Made by a program: the position numbers and the translations under genes
Part shown: positions 16,556 to 26,315 of the stretch, piece by piece
Layout: each line of letters opens with the position of its first letter
How positions within the stretch are numbered: the stretch's first letter is position 1
Notes under the pieces: generated by a model
Told to the model about the DNA's origin: nothing
Database searches by the model: none
What the model saw: only the letters and a program-made list of their open reading frames with translations
Source: Bacteroidota bacterium
GTDB lineage: Bacteria > Bacteroidota > Bacteroidia > Chitinophagales > Chitinophagaceae
NCBI GenBank assembly: GCA_026391195.1
Contig: JAPLEI010000147.1
Span: 1,878-46,407 of the forward strand
Direction of reading: 5' to 3'
Length of the DNA stretch: 44,530 nt

Positions 16556-18937
16556 CTAAAAAGTATATTTAAGTTGTACAGAAAATGCTCCATTAATTTT
16601 ATCTGGGGCTGGCACATATGCATCCGGTAACTGATTTACAAAAACCATGGTGGCATATTGGGTATTGGTAATATTATTCAGCAGATAACTGGCATCTAAC
16701 ATCCAATGGGAGGAAAGTGTTTTCTGATAACCCCATTTCGTATTGAGTAAGCTATACGAAGCCGTTGAATTTACTCCATCTGCCGTAAAGGGAAATGCCT
16801 CTCTATAATTCAGTACAATATTTCCATACCAGCCGCCCTTTATTTTTACATCAACTCCCATATTGGCAACTAGGGGTGCAACACCGGCAACAGATTTGCC
16901 ATCATAATTCGCTACCACCACACCGGTTCTATTGGCATTTAGTGTTTGAAAACTATACCCCACATATTTGGCATCACTAAGAGTTAGATTTCCAAAAGGT
17001 CTGAGCAATTGTAACCATCCCTTATCGGTATCTATCCATTGATATTTCAACAGTAACTCCAATCCTTTATGCACCTGTTTACCTCCATTGGCCACATAAG
17101 AATAGGCGGTTGTATTTAAGGCACCATCTAGGGGAACAGCTATGGCCGTCATTTTATCGAGGAAAGTTGCCATAAATAGTGCAAACTCATAATTCAATTT
17201 ACCATTTGCAATTCTACCCTTGGTTCCCAATTCAAACTGGTCGCCTCTTTCGGGCCTAAGTCCGGTATTGAGTTGTCCGGTTGTAGGTATAAAGAAATAA
17301 GAACTTACGGGTGCTTTATAACCTCTGTTGAAAGAAGCATAGGCCGAAATTTTATCGTTGAAAACTTTATTGATTGCCAATTTCGGAGATAACATCGATC
17401 CATATTTTGCAGAAAAATTAGTTGCACCCAAATAGCCTGCCACATAAAATCTGTCGTTTAACTCTATACGCATATTGCTATATCCCAGCCCCGCTGTTAC
17501 GGATAATTGATTGGGTAACCCCAGCGTCCACTCAGAAAAGTATGATCCCGTAGCTGATAGCGTTGCTTGGTTACTGCGCATGGCCCCAATTATCCAATAA
17601 GCATTGGCATTATTCGGATTAGCCACCATATTGTATCCGATAACTGAAGCCCTTTGTTGCTGCAACTCTAAACCGGTAATCCCGGAAAGCGTTATCCCAT
17701 CTTTTAGGTTCAGCTTTACATCCAATGTAGTTCTCACCCCAAAATTTAGCGGGAGCTTATCCGTCCAACCGCCGGCTGAACTTGCATTTGCATTCATGCC
17801 GGTTCCAAAAACCTGTAAATTATGCGTTACTTTATCTGATAGTTTAAAAGAATGACCGATGCCGGCACGAAAACTGATAATCTCGCTATGCGCATTCCGC
17901 TTAATGTATTCAGGATTTCCCGAATAATCTCTTTGGGCAAACTGTGCCAGGGTTAGTTCTCCCCCTCGGGCATCATAACTATTGCTGTATCCTGCATAAG
18001 CGGTGATGGTTTGCCGATCAGAAGGATTCACTTCATACAATACATTCACGAAATCTTTTTTAGAATCCATATGAGCAGCAAATCCATCAGTAGATTGTTT
18101 TCCGTAAGTCAATAACAATTTATAATTATTGCCTGCCGTACTAAAGCGGGTTGAATATCTCCTTAGATTATAACTACCTGCCATCACTTCCTGCGATAGG
18201 GAGGTTTTTCCTTTTTCAGGACTCAGGGTTTTCAGATTCACTACTCCTGCTATGGCCAGACCATATAAAGATCCGGCAGGACCTTTCAATACTTCTACAT
18301 TTCCCAGATTGGCAAAATCGATATCGTCCATCAGGGTGATTCCTTCGGCATCGGTGAGGGGCATGCCGTTCAAATATACTTTCACACCCTGCCCATCAAA
18401 ATTACTGCTGATACGGGAAGTACTTCCCATGCCATTGCCATATCCTCTGATATTAAACTGCTGACCCGAAGAAATGGCTCTTCTTTGCATAGTAACACCG
18501 GGCACATTTGAATTGATTGCATCGTCTAAATACAATCCGTTACCCCGCTTTAATTCAGTTTCACTAAGCCGAACGATACTTTGCGGTTGGTATAACAATG
18601 ATTTATTAGCCGATGAGGTGGAGGTAATTTCCACTTCGGATAAAATACCCGACAGGGGAAATAATTTTACCAGTACACGTTCATCACACTGAGTTACCTG
18701 AACTTTTTGTGTTTCGTAACCAACATACCCAATGGTAAGGTCGGTTTTGCCACTACAAGGCAGGATGAAATTACCGGCTTTGTCTGATTGAGTGAGCGCC
18801 TTCCCCCCCACATAGATGGTGGCCCCTGCCAGGGGTTGCAACAAATTTCCATCCACTACGGTTCCTTTGATTACCGATTGAGACCAACCCAATTGCCCGG
18901 TTACACATCCTGCTAACAAGAAAATAAATTTATACAT
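16556..18937 (-). CDS. TonB-dependent receptor with carboxypeptidase-regulatory-like domain
   Basis: A 793-aa outer-membrane importer. A signal peptide (1-20, ending GQLGWSQ) precedes the CarboxypepD_reg-like domain (about 21-100, VIKGTVVDGNLLQPLAGATI onward), the plug domain (INSNVPGVTMQRR, FNIRGYGNG, VEVLKGPAGSLYGLAIAG) and a beta-barrel ending in the aromatic KYTF. It resembles iron-complex or small-ligand receptors rather than SusC. It lies 104 nt downstream of a small membrane-anchored protein on the same strand, and the two may be co-transcribed. Substrate is unknown; a metal or metal complex is a guess from the partner gene. Confidence 0.92.
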   Translation of the reverse strand: MYKFIFLLAGCVTGQLGWSQSVIKGTVVDGNLLQPLAGATIYVGGKALTQSDKAGNFILPCSGKTDLTIGYVGYETQKVQVTQCDERVLVKLFPLSGILSEVEITSTSSANKSLLYQPQSIVRLSETELKRGNGLYLDDAINSNVPGVTMQRRAISSGQQFNIRGYGNGMGSTSRISSNFDGQGVKVYLNGMPLTDAEGITLMDDIDFANLGNVEVLKGPAGSLYGLAIAGVVNLKTLSPEKGKTSLSQEVMAGSYNLRRYSTRFSTAGNNYKLLLTYGKQSTDGFAAHMDSKKDFVNVLYEVNPSDRQTITAYAGYSNSYDARGGELTLAQFAQRDYSGNPEYIKRNAHSEIISFRAGIGHSFKLSDKVTHNLQVFGTGMNANASSAGGWTDKLPLNFGVRTTLDVKLNLKDGITLSGITGLELQQQRASVIGYNMVANPNNANAYWIIGAMRSNQATLSATGSYFSEWTLGLPNQLSVTAGLGYSNMRIELNDRFYVAGYLGATNFSAKYGSMLSPKLAINKVFNDKISAYASFNRGYKAPVSSYFFIPTTGQLNTGLRPERGDQFELGTKGRIANGKLNYEFALFMATFLDKMTAIAVPLDGALNTTAYSYVANGGKQVHKGLELLLKYQWIDTDKGWLQLLRPFGNLTLSDAKYVGYSFQTLNANRTGVVVANYDGKSVAGVAPLVANMGVDVKIKGGWYGNIVLNYREAFPFTADGVNSTASYSLLNTKWGYQKTLSSHWMLDASYLLNNITNTQYATMVFVNQLPDAYVPAPDKINGAFSVQLKYTF

Positions 18938-19041
18938 ACTACTGGTTTAAACAACGATAATAATTAATAAGGGTAATACGTATGTAGCGGCCCATAGGCA
19001 TAGCCACTATAGATTACACAAAACGATTTTTCTACTAATTA

Positions 19042-19584
19042 TTAGGCTAAACAGGGAGGTCGATCGATATTTTCGGGGCTGATAAGCAGTATGCGGGAGG
19101 CATAAAAACAAGGATACCCTGCTGTATTGTTTTTAAAACAAATAAAAGTTTGAGTTTGGGTAGGCACAAAGGCTGCAAAAAATTTGGCAAGGGTACCATT
19201 CTGCATGGGTGAGGAATCCGATTTTTTTGGTTGCAGCAATTTCCAAGTTGCAGCGAGTTGGGTATCATCCCCATCTTGAATCGCCTGTATTACCAGTTGC
19301 CCTGCCTCTTTACGAAGCGATAATACATCATACCAAATACCCTTGTATAAGAATTCTTCTCCTTCTTCTTCCCATAAAAAATCAGATTGGGTAATCTGCT
19401 CACCGTTGCATGCAAAATAAAAGGTTTGTCCGGCATCGATAGTATTACCCGACTGAATGGCGTTGCGTATAGTATTTTTAATTTGAAAATGTGTAAAGGC
19501 CCTCATCCAGCCAAGTCCGCCAGCCTGTAGCAATAACAGGATTGCAAGTGCAACTGCAATTATTTTTCTAGCGTGGAATAACAT
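19042..19584 (-). CDS. Small membrane-anchored protein paired with the TonB-dependent receptor
   Basis: A 180-aa protein with one N-terminal hydrophobic segment (residues 8-27, IIAVALAILLLLQAGGLGWM) that would serve as signal anchor or uncleaved signal. The exported part has a short conserved-looking core, DFLWEEEGEEFLYKGIWYDV, then polar sequence, and ends in ISPENIDRPPCLA. From memory, Bacteroidota often place a small protein of this build (EF-Y-KG--YDV core, Pro-rich SPPP-like tail) next to TonB-dependent receptors or metal efflux genes; I cannot verify this here. I do not recognise a named domain. It begins 20 nt after trhO ends and has its own TAnnTTTG box, and it leads the 793-aa receptor gene by 104 nt. 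Confidence 0.72.
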   Translation of the reverse strand: MLFHARKIIAVALAILLLLQAGGLGWMRAFTHFQIKNTIRNAIQSGNTIDAGQTFYFACNGEQITQSDFLWEEEGEEFLYKGIWYDVLSLRKEAGQLVIQAIQDGDDTQLAATWKLLQPKKSDSSPMQNGTLAKFFAAFVPTQTQTFICFKNNTAGYPCFYASRILLISPENIDRPPCLA

Positions 19585-19591
19585 GATGGGT

Positions 19592-19599
19592 CAAATATA
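19592..19599 (-). promoter_or_regulatory. Putative -7 promoter box for the small protein/receptor pair
   Basis: The minus strand reads TATATTTG, an exact TAnnTTTG match ending 7 nt before the ATG at 19584. It lies between the trhO stop and this gene, so the small protein need not depend on trhO transcription. Confidence 0.45.
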
Positions 19600-19604
19600 C
19601 AGGA

Positions 19605-20642
19605 TTATCTTTCTGATAGGCGGGGCCGGATGCGGACTTTGCTTTTGTTGAAAATATTTCTTCCCATATCCACTCCTGTACGCAGTTCTTTTTGGCGTTC
19701 TAGGGGCAGATGAATAGTGTTTTTACAAGCATCACTGCAACAACCCTGATAGGTTTGGGCACATTGGTTGCACTGGATAAAGAGCAGGTGACAACCCTCA
19801 TTGTGGCAATTTACATGGGTATCGCAGGGTTGGCCACATTGGTGACAAAGGGCCAATACCTCGTTGGTGATTCTTTCGCCAAGTCGATTATCAAACACAA
19901 AGTTTTTGCCATGGAATTTTAATTCGAGGCCCTGAGCCTTGGCATCCTGGGCATATTTAATGATGCCCCCTTCTAGGTGGAATACATTGGTAAAACCATT
20001 ATGCAATAAATAGGCACTGGCTTTTTCGCAACGAATGCCCCCGGTGCAATACATTATGATAGGCTTATCTTCTTTCCCTTTCAGCATTTCCTTGGCCATG
20101 GGTAATTGCTCGCGAAAAGTATCGGAAGGTATTTCTATTGCCCGCTCAAAATGTCCTACTTCATATTCATAATGATTGCGCATATCTACAATTACCGTTT
20201 CGGGATCACTGATTAATTGGTTAAGGGAAGCGGCATCCACATAGCTCCCTTTCTTTTCCATCGTAAAATCCGGATCAGTAATGCCATCTGCTACAATCTT
20301 ATCCCTTACTTTTATTTTCAATACCCAAAAACTTTTTCCGTCGTCGTCCACCGCCTGGTTCAATCGCAAGCCATCCCAACCCGGAAATGAATAGAGATAG
20401 TTGCGGAAATTTTCTAGGTTATGCTCCGGAACACTAATTTGTGCGTTGATTCCTTCTTTGGCAACATAAATACGACCGAATACCTGCCATTGGCTAAGGT
20501 GCTTGTATAACTCATCGCGAAATTCTGCGGGATGTAGGATTGGAGTATAGCTGTAAAAGCTGATGGTAATTCTAAGGCAGGTTTCCTGCATCAAAAGCGC
20601 TTTGAGCTCGGCATTGGAAACCCGATTGTGAAGTAAAGCCAT
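19605..20642 (-). CDS. trhO: tRNA uridine(34) hydroxylase, rhodanese family
   Basis: TrhO (formerly YceA) makes 5-hydroxyuridine at the wobble position of tRNA using oxygen. The N-terminal acylphosphatase-like domain is followed by a rhodanese domain (about 130-230) with the active-site loop [10 protein letters not shown], catalytic Cys199. The C-terminus carries a cysteine-rich segment ([19 protein letters not shown] and CCSDAC) that looks like a metal-binding knuckle, as in other family members. At 345 aa the length matches the 350-aa E. coli protein. Start ATG 20642. The 144 nt upstream (20643-20786) shows no clear promoter box. Identity is secure. Confidence 0.94.
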   Translation of the reverse strand: MALLHNRVSNAELKALLMQETCLRITISFYSYTPILHPAEFRDELYKHLSQWQVFGRIYVAKEGINAQISVPEHNLENFRNYLYSFPGWDGLRLNQAVDDDGKSFWVLKIKVRDKIVADGITDPDFTMEKKGSYVDAASLNQLISDPETVIVDMRNHYEYEVGHFERAIEIPSDTFREQLPMAKEMLKGKEDKPIIMYCTGGIRCEKASAYLLHNGFTNVFHLEGGIIKYAQDAKAQGLELKFHGKNFVFDNRLGERITNEVLALCHQCGQPCDTHVNCHNEGCHLLFIQCNQCAQTYQGCCSDACKNTIHLPLERQKELRTGVDMGRNIFNKSKVRIRPRLSER

Positions 20643-20786
20643 ACATAAACATTTTCGACATTCCCCCTAGCCTGTTGGGTTTTGGGCAATGTTCTTTTAT
20701 ATAAAGAGCTGCTTGCAGGGCAGCCAAAATGGATATAAAGGTACGATTTTCTTTATAAATGGGGTATTCCCAAAGGTTTGGTGGAA

Positions 20787-23243
20787 CTAGAATAATGGAG
20801 TGGAGATCCGAATACCGGAAGTATTTCCTAAACCACCTTGCTGAAAACTTTTTACATAAGTGAAACGGAATACTTTCAGTATATTTTCTAAACCAAGATA
20901 TCCTTCGGCATAGTTGGTTTGGCCCTGAACATGCAATCCGTTGAAACCCGTAACTAAAAACCAGTTTAATTTCTTGAATCCAGGAATTTTATTGGTAATC
21001 AAGCCGTTTAACTTATATTCTAGATGTGCCTCAACATTTAGCTTAGACTGATTGCTGAATTGATAATAAGGGGCCAATTGAAAAGTAGAATTGAAAGAAC
21101 CTGCAAAGATGGTTTGATTACCCGCTATATGTATTCTATCGGGTAAATAGGTAGTTGGATTTCCCAAAAATCCGGCAGCACTTATATTATACGTTAAGGT
21201 ACCGCCTATTTTTAAATTCAATTCTTCAGCAATACCCAGTTGCCATTTGGTATAGGAAACATCACTACCCAGTAATCCTCGTATCCCTTGTGTTATAGAT
21301 GCACTGAAAGTGGGTGCTTTTGAGTCTATCACAAATCGGGCATCGGGTAATTCTATATACTTGCCCCCCGGGCGCCAAACAAGTGAAGCACGCAATGTGG
21401 CAGCCTGATGAGCAGGCATGGTGGCTCCGGTTAAAGCATCTGGGTCGTTGGGTGTAAATTCCCTGTTTTTAGGATTATTCCAGCTGACCGGGTTGGCAAG
21501 ATTTTGTAAAGAGGTTCTATCCTGAAAACGAAATGAACCGGAAAGGTTAAGCCCTTCTTTCAATCGAATTCCAGAACTCACCGTAAAGTAACCTGCCTCA
21601 TAAATTTTCATATGATTAGCATGATAGAGGAGTGTTGCTAAACTATTGATTCTTTCCTCGATAGGATTTTGTGGGTTAAATTGATACACCCCTCTGCCCC
21701 CCGAAAAACTTATATTTCTCCGTTCTTTTCCTCCCCAGCTATAGGTAGCGGAAACCCCCAGATTGGCGTGTTGATTATCGAATCCATAGCGAATATTGGG
21801 TGAAATAAATAATCGTTTCTTGTTTTCCCAGGCCTTTGAATAGGAAGGGGAATATTTAAAAACCAAGCCCTCTACTGTATTATAATCGAATGACTTCAAT
21901 AACGGATCAATATTCAATGACTCTTTGGTTTTTTGCCGACTGAACGTTTTTCCCGTAAGCAATAGGTTTCCAACCGTAAATCTATTGCGCTTTTTGTCGA
22001 TTGAGTCTAGGTAAGCCGGCTGTTTCTTTACCTGTTCCAGACTATCTTTTTTAGAGTAGTCCTTCAATTCTTCCACCAATAATGGAACCGGTCGAATACT
22101 ATCCCAGTAGGCAGCAGATTTTTTATTAGAGCTATCGTAAAATTTAATAACAGTATTATTGAAAAACTTTTTTTCGAATCGAGGCGTAAGATTAAACTGA
22201 TCATACACTTCTAAAAAGTTTCCAAAGAAATCAAAGCCCAATAATTTCCCCGAGGGATATAATACCTGGTTCTTTATTACCCAGGTAGATCGAGCCGGCA
22301 CAAACTGTTGCGTAATGCGTAGGGTATCCAGCAATTGCATCTGCTGTTTTTTTAACAAATACAAATCGGCACTGTGAATATACCAGTCGCCTTCTGTAAT
22401 GGTTATATAGCCATTAAATAAGGGCTCGTATTCTCTCCTGGGTGTTACCTTGATACGATTGATTTCAATCCCATTTTCGAAAAATGTTCCTTCAAACCGA
22501 TACCGATAATAAGAAAGTGCCCCTCCGGATAAAGGAGAAATGAACCCACGGGGATTCAGTCCCTCTCCTATTTGAATATTATTATTGTAAAAACTGATTT
22601 GTTGAGGAGTATTAAATCCAAACCCACTGCTTTGGCCACTTACTTTAGTTGAAATTACTTCTACTTTCGATTTACCATTACTATCTACCGACAAACGGGT
22701 AACCGATTCAGACAAATAAATCATTTTTCTTTGAGATGAGTCTCCATCTTCAAAATCTACTTTCTGACCAAATAACCTTTTGGGATATTTCCGAAGTTGC
22801 ATTTGACCTTTTACATACACTTCGCATTGGTAGGAATTTAATTCCTTCAGGTGTTGTTTTCGGGCGGCTATTGCTTTTCGGATAATGGCATAGGCGGGGT
22901 CTTCTCCCTTAGTAGATACTTCTACCTGCGCTAACTGATATTGGAGTGGACTCAACACAAAATCAAGCACTTTGTTATCTTTGACAATAGTTATTTTCTT
23001 TTCCTCGGAGGTATAGCCGATGTACTGACTTACCAGGGTATACTCGCCGGGCTCTAGATTAAGTTGATAAAACCCCCGGGCATTGGCAGAAACGCCTTTG
23101 GTGGAGCCCTTAACCAGCACAGAAGAGAAGGGCAATATATTACCGGAGGAATCTTTTACATACCCACTTACCATTTGGGCATTTAGCTGTAAACTGGTTA
23201 AAAAAAGAAAAAATCCGGATAGTAGTAGACGGGAGGTACACAT
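20787..23243 (-). CDS. DUF5686-family outer-membrane protein with carboxypeptidase-regulatory-like domain
   Basis: A large Bacteroidota-specific envelope protein. The preferred start, ATG 23243 (818 aa), opens on a signal peptide (LLLSGFFLFLTSLQLNAQ). A CarboxypepD_reg-like domain follows (MVSGYVKDSSGNILPFSSVL, ending YIGYTSEEKKI), then the DUF5686 region, which begins around EDPAYAIIRKAIAARKQHLK and LNSYQCEVYVKGQM, and a probable C-terminal beta-barrel ending in an aromatic (TPLF). The frame runs back to a TTG at 23318 that abuts the previous stop, but that would put 25 residues before the signal sequence. It is third in a run after the acylase and a small membrane protein. Biochemical function of the family is not established; a barrel with a role in envelope biogenesis or transport is inferred. 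Confidence 0.86.
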   Translation of the reverse strand: MCTSRLLLSGFFLFLTSLQLNAQMVSGYVKDSSGNILPFSSVLVKGSTKGVSANARGFYQLNLEPGEYTLVSQYIGYTSEEKKITIVKDNKVLDFVLSPLQYQLAQVEVSTKGEDPAYAIIRKAIAARKQHLKELNSYQCEVYVKGQMQLRKYPKRLFGQKVDFEDGDSSQRKMIYLSESVTRLSVDSNGKSKVEVISTKVSGQSSGFGFNTPQQISFYNNNIQIGEGLNPRGFISPLSGGALSYYRYRFEGTFFENGIEINRIKVTPRREYEPLFNGYITITEGDWYIHSADLYLLKKQQMQLLDTLRITQQFVPARSTWVIKNQVLYPSGKLLGFDFFGNFLEVYDQFNLTPRFEKKFFNNTVIKFYDSSNKKSAAYWDSIRPVPLLVEELKDYSKKDSLEQVKKQPAYLDSIDKKRNRFTVGNLLLTGKTFSRQKTKESLNIDPLLKSFDYNTVEGLVFKYSPSYSKAWENKKRLFISPNIRYGFDNQHANLGVSATYSWGGKERRNISFSGGRGVYQFNPQNPIEERINSLATLLYHANHMKIYEAGYFTVSSGIRLKEGLNLSGSFRFQDRTSLQNLANPVSWNNPKNREFTPNDPDALTGATMPAHQAATLRASLVWRPGGKYIELPDARFVIDSKAPTFSASITQGIRGLLGSDVSYTKWQLGIAEELNLKIGGTLTYNISAAGFLGNPTTYLPDRIHIAGNQTIFAGSFNSTFQLAPYYQFSNQSKLNVEAHLEYKLNGLITNKIPGFKKLNWFLVTGFNGLHVQGQTNYAEGYLGLENILKVFRFTYVKSFQQGGLGNTSGIRISTPLF

Positions 23244-23318
23244 ATAAGCAAAAATACCTCTGCGATTGTTCGGGCTTGTAAAAGGGTAGGATAAAATGGT
23301 GTTAATATTCTCAACCAA

Positions 23319-23696
23319 TTACTCCAGGTTAATGCTCAGGATTGCTTTGGCAGATTTACTCAGTTGATATCCAAAGATGGCGGCAAAACCACTTACGAGT
23401 CCGCCCACCAAACCCGTAACAAAAACCAGCAGCATAGAAGAGCTACCCATTTTTAGTAAGGGGGCTACTCTTTGAGAGAGTATATGTTGATTGGCAGTAT
23501 CTTTTATCAATGCAAGCATAAACCAAAGTAAAAACATGCCTAAAAAGCCGGCGATAAAGGAAGAGAAAGGTGATTGTTTTACCGACAATGCCACCAACGC
23601 AGAAGTGATTGCAAAAGACCACCAGGGCAAATGCGTATAAACACCCATCACATATCCCAAGTAAGCCGTTAATAATACCGAAACCAGAAATTTCAT
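23319..23696 (-). CDS. Small integral membrane protein, unknown function
   Basis: A 125-aa protein with about four hydrophobic segments (around residues 3-18, 24-40, 45-63 and 88-112) and almost no charged residues apart from a short polar loop near KDTANQHILSQR. The final segment is glycine-rich (VTGLVGGLVSGFAAIFGY). I do not recognise a family. It starts 8 nt after the acylase stop codon and ends 75 nt before the preferred DUF5686 start, so it is almost certainly co-transcribed with both. Confidence 0.75.
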   Translation of the reverse strand: MKFLVSVLLTAYLGYVMGVYTHLPWWSFAITSALVALSVKQSPFSSFIAGFLGMFLLWFMLALIKDTANQHILSQRVAPLLKMGSSSMLLVFVTGLVGGLVSGFAAIFGYQLSKSAKAILSINLE

Positions 23697-23704
23697 AACT
23701 TAAA

Positions 23705-26188
23705 TTAATTGTTAGCAAATGTTATGTGCCACTTAACCTGATCATTTGAAGCAGCGGATTCTTTTTTCAAAAACAAGGCTTTATAATAAGTGCCTTCTGC
23801 CCAGCTATTTACAAAAGTATCGTAATAAATACTACCAGGATTGCCGCTTTGGCCACCCGGATAAATACAATAGGCTTCTGTTTCTGCACTCAGTTGAACT
23901 ACCATTCTCCATCCAGGTCCGTGATTCGATTTGGAAGCATTGATCATATCTTCCCCTCCACCAATGGGCAGATGTAATCTATTTAAGGCAGGAATTTTCA
24001 ACAGATGTTGTATATAAGTATCCTTATTTTTCGCCCATTCCAGTTGATCCGATTGCTCCAATAATACCAGTGCTTTGCAGGCTTTCCGAAGTGCCGTAAT
24101 TACATCATCCTGAATAGTTTCTGTTTTCCCTTTTGTTGTGATATCATCTGCCATTAAGTCGGCAGTTCCTTTCAGCATTCGCTCCAATAGTGAATAGGAA
24201 TCTGGCTCGGGTAATTTAAATTTACTTCCTGCCATTTCATCTCCCCAAACCGCTGTTTCTAAACTATCCCAGATGCAACGGAAAACGGTAGCGCCTTTTT
24301 CTTGAGGATCCCCTTTCAAGTTCCAGGTTTCCAGTAGGGCCAGGTACTTTTTTTCATTGGGGGTTAACCCATTTTTATCAATGTATTTGAGCAAAACCGG
24401 TCGGGCCATTTCAGCAAACACATTGTAATTATTGGTTTGCATTTTCTTCATGTCGTCTGGCGTAATATCGTTCATAGCGGTCAACTTCTTATTGATAACA
24501 ATTCCACGATATAAAGGAAAATGATGAGCAGAACCTAAATAATATGGATAGGTAGAATCGGTAGGCTTTTGGTTTGCACTACTCACGAAGCCTCTTGCCG
24601 GGTTTTTAATCATTGGATTTTCGTCCATTGGTATCATTCCCTGCCATTGGTAAACCGAATCCGTTCCGGGCATGATAAAGTCGCCCTGATTTTTCCATTT
24701 GGCAACAAAAGTTCCCTGTTGCTTTATTGCAATATCTCCTGATTTGGATGCAAAAACAAAATTCTGGCCGGGGCAGGTCCAGTTTCGGATGGCAGTTGCA
24801 TAATCATCATAATTTTTTGCACGATTCAATAAATAAAACGCTTTGATTCCGGAATTAGGGGTATTGGCCGTCCACTTAACTGCCAAGGTAAGCCCGCGTG
24901 CATCGGGGTTGTTGAATTCATTATCGTAGAGTACTGGTCCGTATTGCGTAATTGGCACTACTTCACTTAGATTTGCACCATCTCTTACCTGAATAACTTC
25001 CTGCCTTTGTTCGGAAAGAATCCAGTTGCCATTCATCAGGTATTCTTTTTTCAGTTCATCTTTAAACCGAACATTGTATAAGTCCATCACGTCTCTCCCG
25101 GCATTGGTTACTCCCCAGGCAATGCTGTCGTTAAAGCCAATCACAACGGCCGGTGCTCCAGGAAAACTGGCTCCGTAAGTATTGTGAGAAGGGGTTGAAA
25201 TTTGCATCTCAAACCACAAACTAGGCAGGTTGAGACCCAGATGAGGGTCGTTACAAAGTATCGGGGATTTGCTTTTGGTTTTACTCCCCGAAACTGCCCA
25301 GTTATTGCTACCGTTACCTGCATCAGGAGTTGGAACAGCAAAGGGTTGATAGGCAGATGCTTTTTGAACAATTGTATCATTTCTGCCAAAATATCTCTGG
25401 GCTGCATCGGCAGGGGTTTGCGGTTTGAATCCAGCTTTTGCAAATGCAGTGCCTCTAGGAATAATCGGGTCTAGGGAATCCTGTACATTGGGATAGAGTT
25501 GTTTGAAATTATCCCAACCAAAATAATTTTTGGCATTGGTCATTTGCAAGTCAGTATTTACATCTCGCCCACTTAAATCGAACGACATAAACATTAAAAA
25601 CAAGTAGGTTTTTAGGGGCGTCCAATTTTCGGGCTCATAGTCCAGCAACTTGTATTCGAAGGGAATATTTTCGGGTTGTAAACTGTGTATATAAGCATTC
25701 ACACCGGCAGCATAGGCATTCACAGAATTTTTCATGGCCGAATCCATGTCGGTAGCGGCCATCGCTTGTTCGGCTCCGTATACCATTCCCAATCTGCGGA
25801 AAAAACGATCGGTGTTCAATCCTTCTTTACCTATTACTTCACTGAGTCTTCCGGCTGCCACATGGGTTTGAAATTCCATTTGCCAAAGTCGAAATTTTGC
25901 ATGCAAAAATCCCTGCACAAAATAGGCATCAAAATCATTTTCGGCAAATACATGGGGCACCAGGCGACCATCTACATATACGTCTACTTTTCCCTTTAAT
26001 TCAGGTGATTTGATCTGCGCGTTAAAGTCAGCACTGGCAGACTCGGCATTTTGCCAAAAACCCTGTTGAGGGGATAGAAAATAACCCAGGCGAGGGGTTT
26101 TAGTAGTGCCGGTTGACCAACGGGTATTCAGCGCCCAGATTAAAGCAATCGTACAAAATAAAGAAAGCGATAAGTAAACAAAACGCAT
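23705..26188 (-). CDS. Penicillin acylase family protein (N-terminal nucleophile hydrolase)
   Basis: An amide hydrolase made as an exported precursor that cuts itself into alpha and beta chains. The nucleophile is Ser294 in the junction motif GNGSNNWAVSG, with downstream family motifs LCNDPHLGLNLPSLWFEM and GAPAVVIGFNDSIAWGVTN. An N-terminal hydrophobic segment (FVYLSLSLFCTIALIWAL) should send it across the inner membrane. At 827 aa it is of normal size. Members act on beta-lactams, acyl-homoserine lactones or other N-acyl compounds; the natural substrate here is unknown. It leads a run with a small membrane protein and a DUF5686 protein. The upstream interval, shared with divergent ispH, holds a 10-bp inverted repeat. 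Confidence 0.92.
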   Translation of the reverse strand: MRFVYLSLSLFCTIALIWALNTRWSTGTTKTPRLGYFLSPQQGFWQNAESASADFNAQIKSPELKGKVDVYVDGRLVPHVFAENDFDAYFVQGFLHAKFRLWQMEFQTHVAAGRLSEVIGKEGLNTDRFFRRLGMVYGAEQAMAATDMDSAMKNSVNAYAAGVNAYIHSLQPENIPFEYKLLDYEPENWTPLKTYLFLMFMSFDLSGRDVNTDLQMTNAKNYFGWDNFKQLYPNVQDSLDPIIPRGTAFAKAGFKPQTPADAAQRYFGRNDTIVQKASAYQPFAVPTPDAGNGSNNWAVSGSKTKSKSPILCNDPHLGLNLPSLWFEMQISTPSHNTYGASFPGAPAVVIGFNDSIAWGVTNAGRDVMDLYNVRFKDELKKEYLMNGNWILSEQRQEVIQVRDGANLSEVVPITQYGPVLYDNEFNNPDARGLTLAVKWTANTPNSGIKAFYLLNRAKNYDDYATAIRNWTCPGQNFVFASKSGDIAIKQQGTFVAKWKNQGDFIMPGTDSVYQWQGMIPMDENPMIKNPARGFVSSANQKPTDSTYPYYLGSAHHFPLYRGIVINKKLTAMNDITPDDMKKMQTNNYNVFAEMARPVLLKYIDKNGLTPNEKKYLALLETWNLKGDPQEKGATVFRCIWDSLETAVWGDEMAGSKFKLPEPDSYSLLERMLKGTADLMADDITTKGKTETIQDDVITALRKACKALVLLEQSDQLEWAKNKDTYIQHLLKIPALNRLHLPIGGGEDMINASKSNHGPGWRMVVQLSAETEAYCIYPGGQSGNPGSIYYDTFVNSWAEGTYYKALFLKKESAASNDQVKWHITFANN

Positions 26189-26205
26189 GATATTGGGTTA
26201 TTGAG

Positions 26206-26248
26206 GTATGAAAATACAATTTTTTGTGTAAGCAACCGATTTTCATAC
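26206..26248. promoter_or_regulatory. 10-bp inverted repeat, possible operator between acylase operon and ispH
   Basis: GTATGAAAAT (26206-26215) and ATTTTCATAC (26239-26248) are a perfect inverted repeat. The half-site centres are 33 bp apart, about three helical turns, as expected for a dimeric or looping regulator. It lies in the 127-nt divergent interval, 18 nt upstream of the acylase start. Confidence 0.4.
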
Positions 26249-26293
26249 TGATGGCCTTTCCTTTCTAAAAGCCACCATTTCGGGTCAATTTTG

Positions 26294-26301
26294 TAATTTT
26301 G
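26294..26301 (+). promoter_or_regulatory. Putative -7 promoter box for ispH
   Basis: TAATTTTG, an exact TAnnTTTG match, ends 14 nt before the ispH ATG. No clear -33 box is seen. Confidence 0.45.
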
Positions 26302-26315
26302 TCGCTTATTACTCC

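Noticed and set aside
18985..19009. Imperfect inverted repeat (TAGCGGC / GCCACTA) upstream of the 793-aa receptor, considered as a cobalamin riboswitch remnant
   Set aside because: The conserved cobalamin-riboswitch boxes are absent, the GCCACT-like bases are on the wrong strand and the stem has a mismatch.
23443..23718. A 91-aa minus-strand frame overlapping the small membrane protein
   Set aside because: The 125-aa frame (23319-23696) has the hydrophobic pattern of a membrane protein and correct operon spacing; the other frame has neither.
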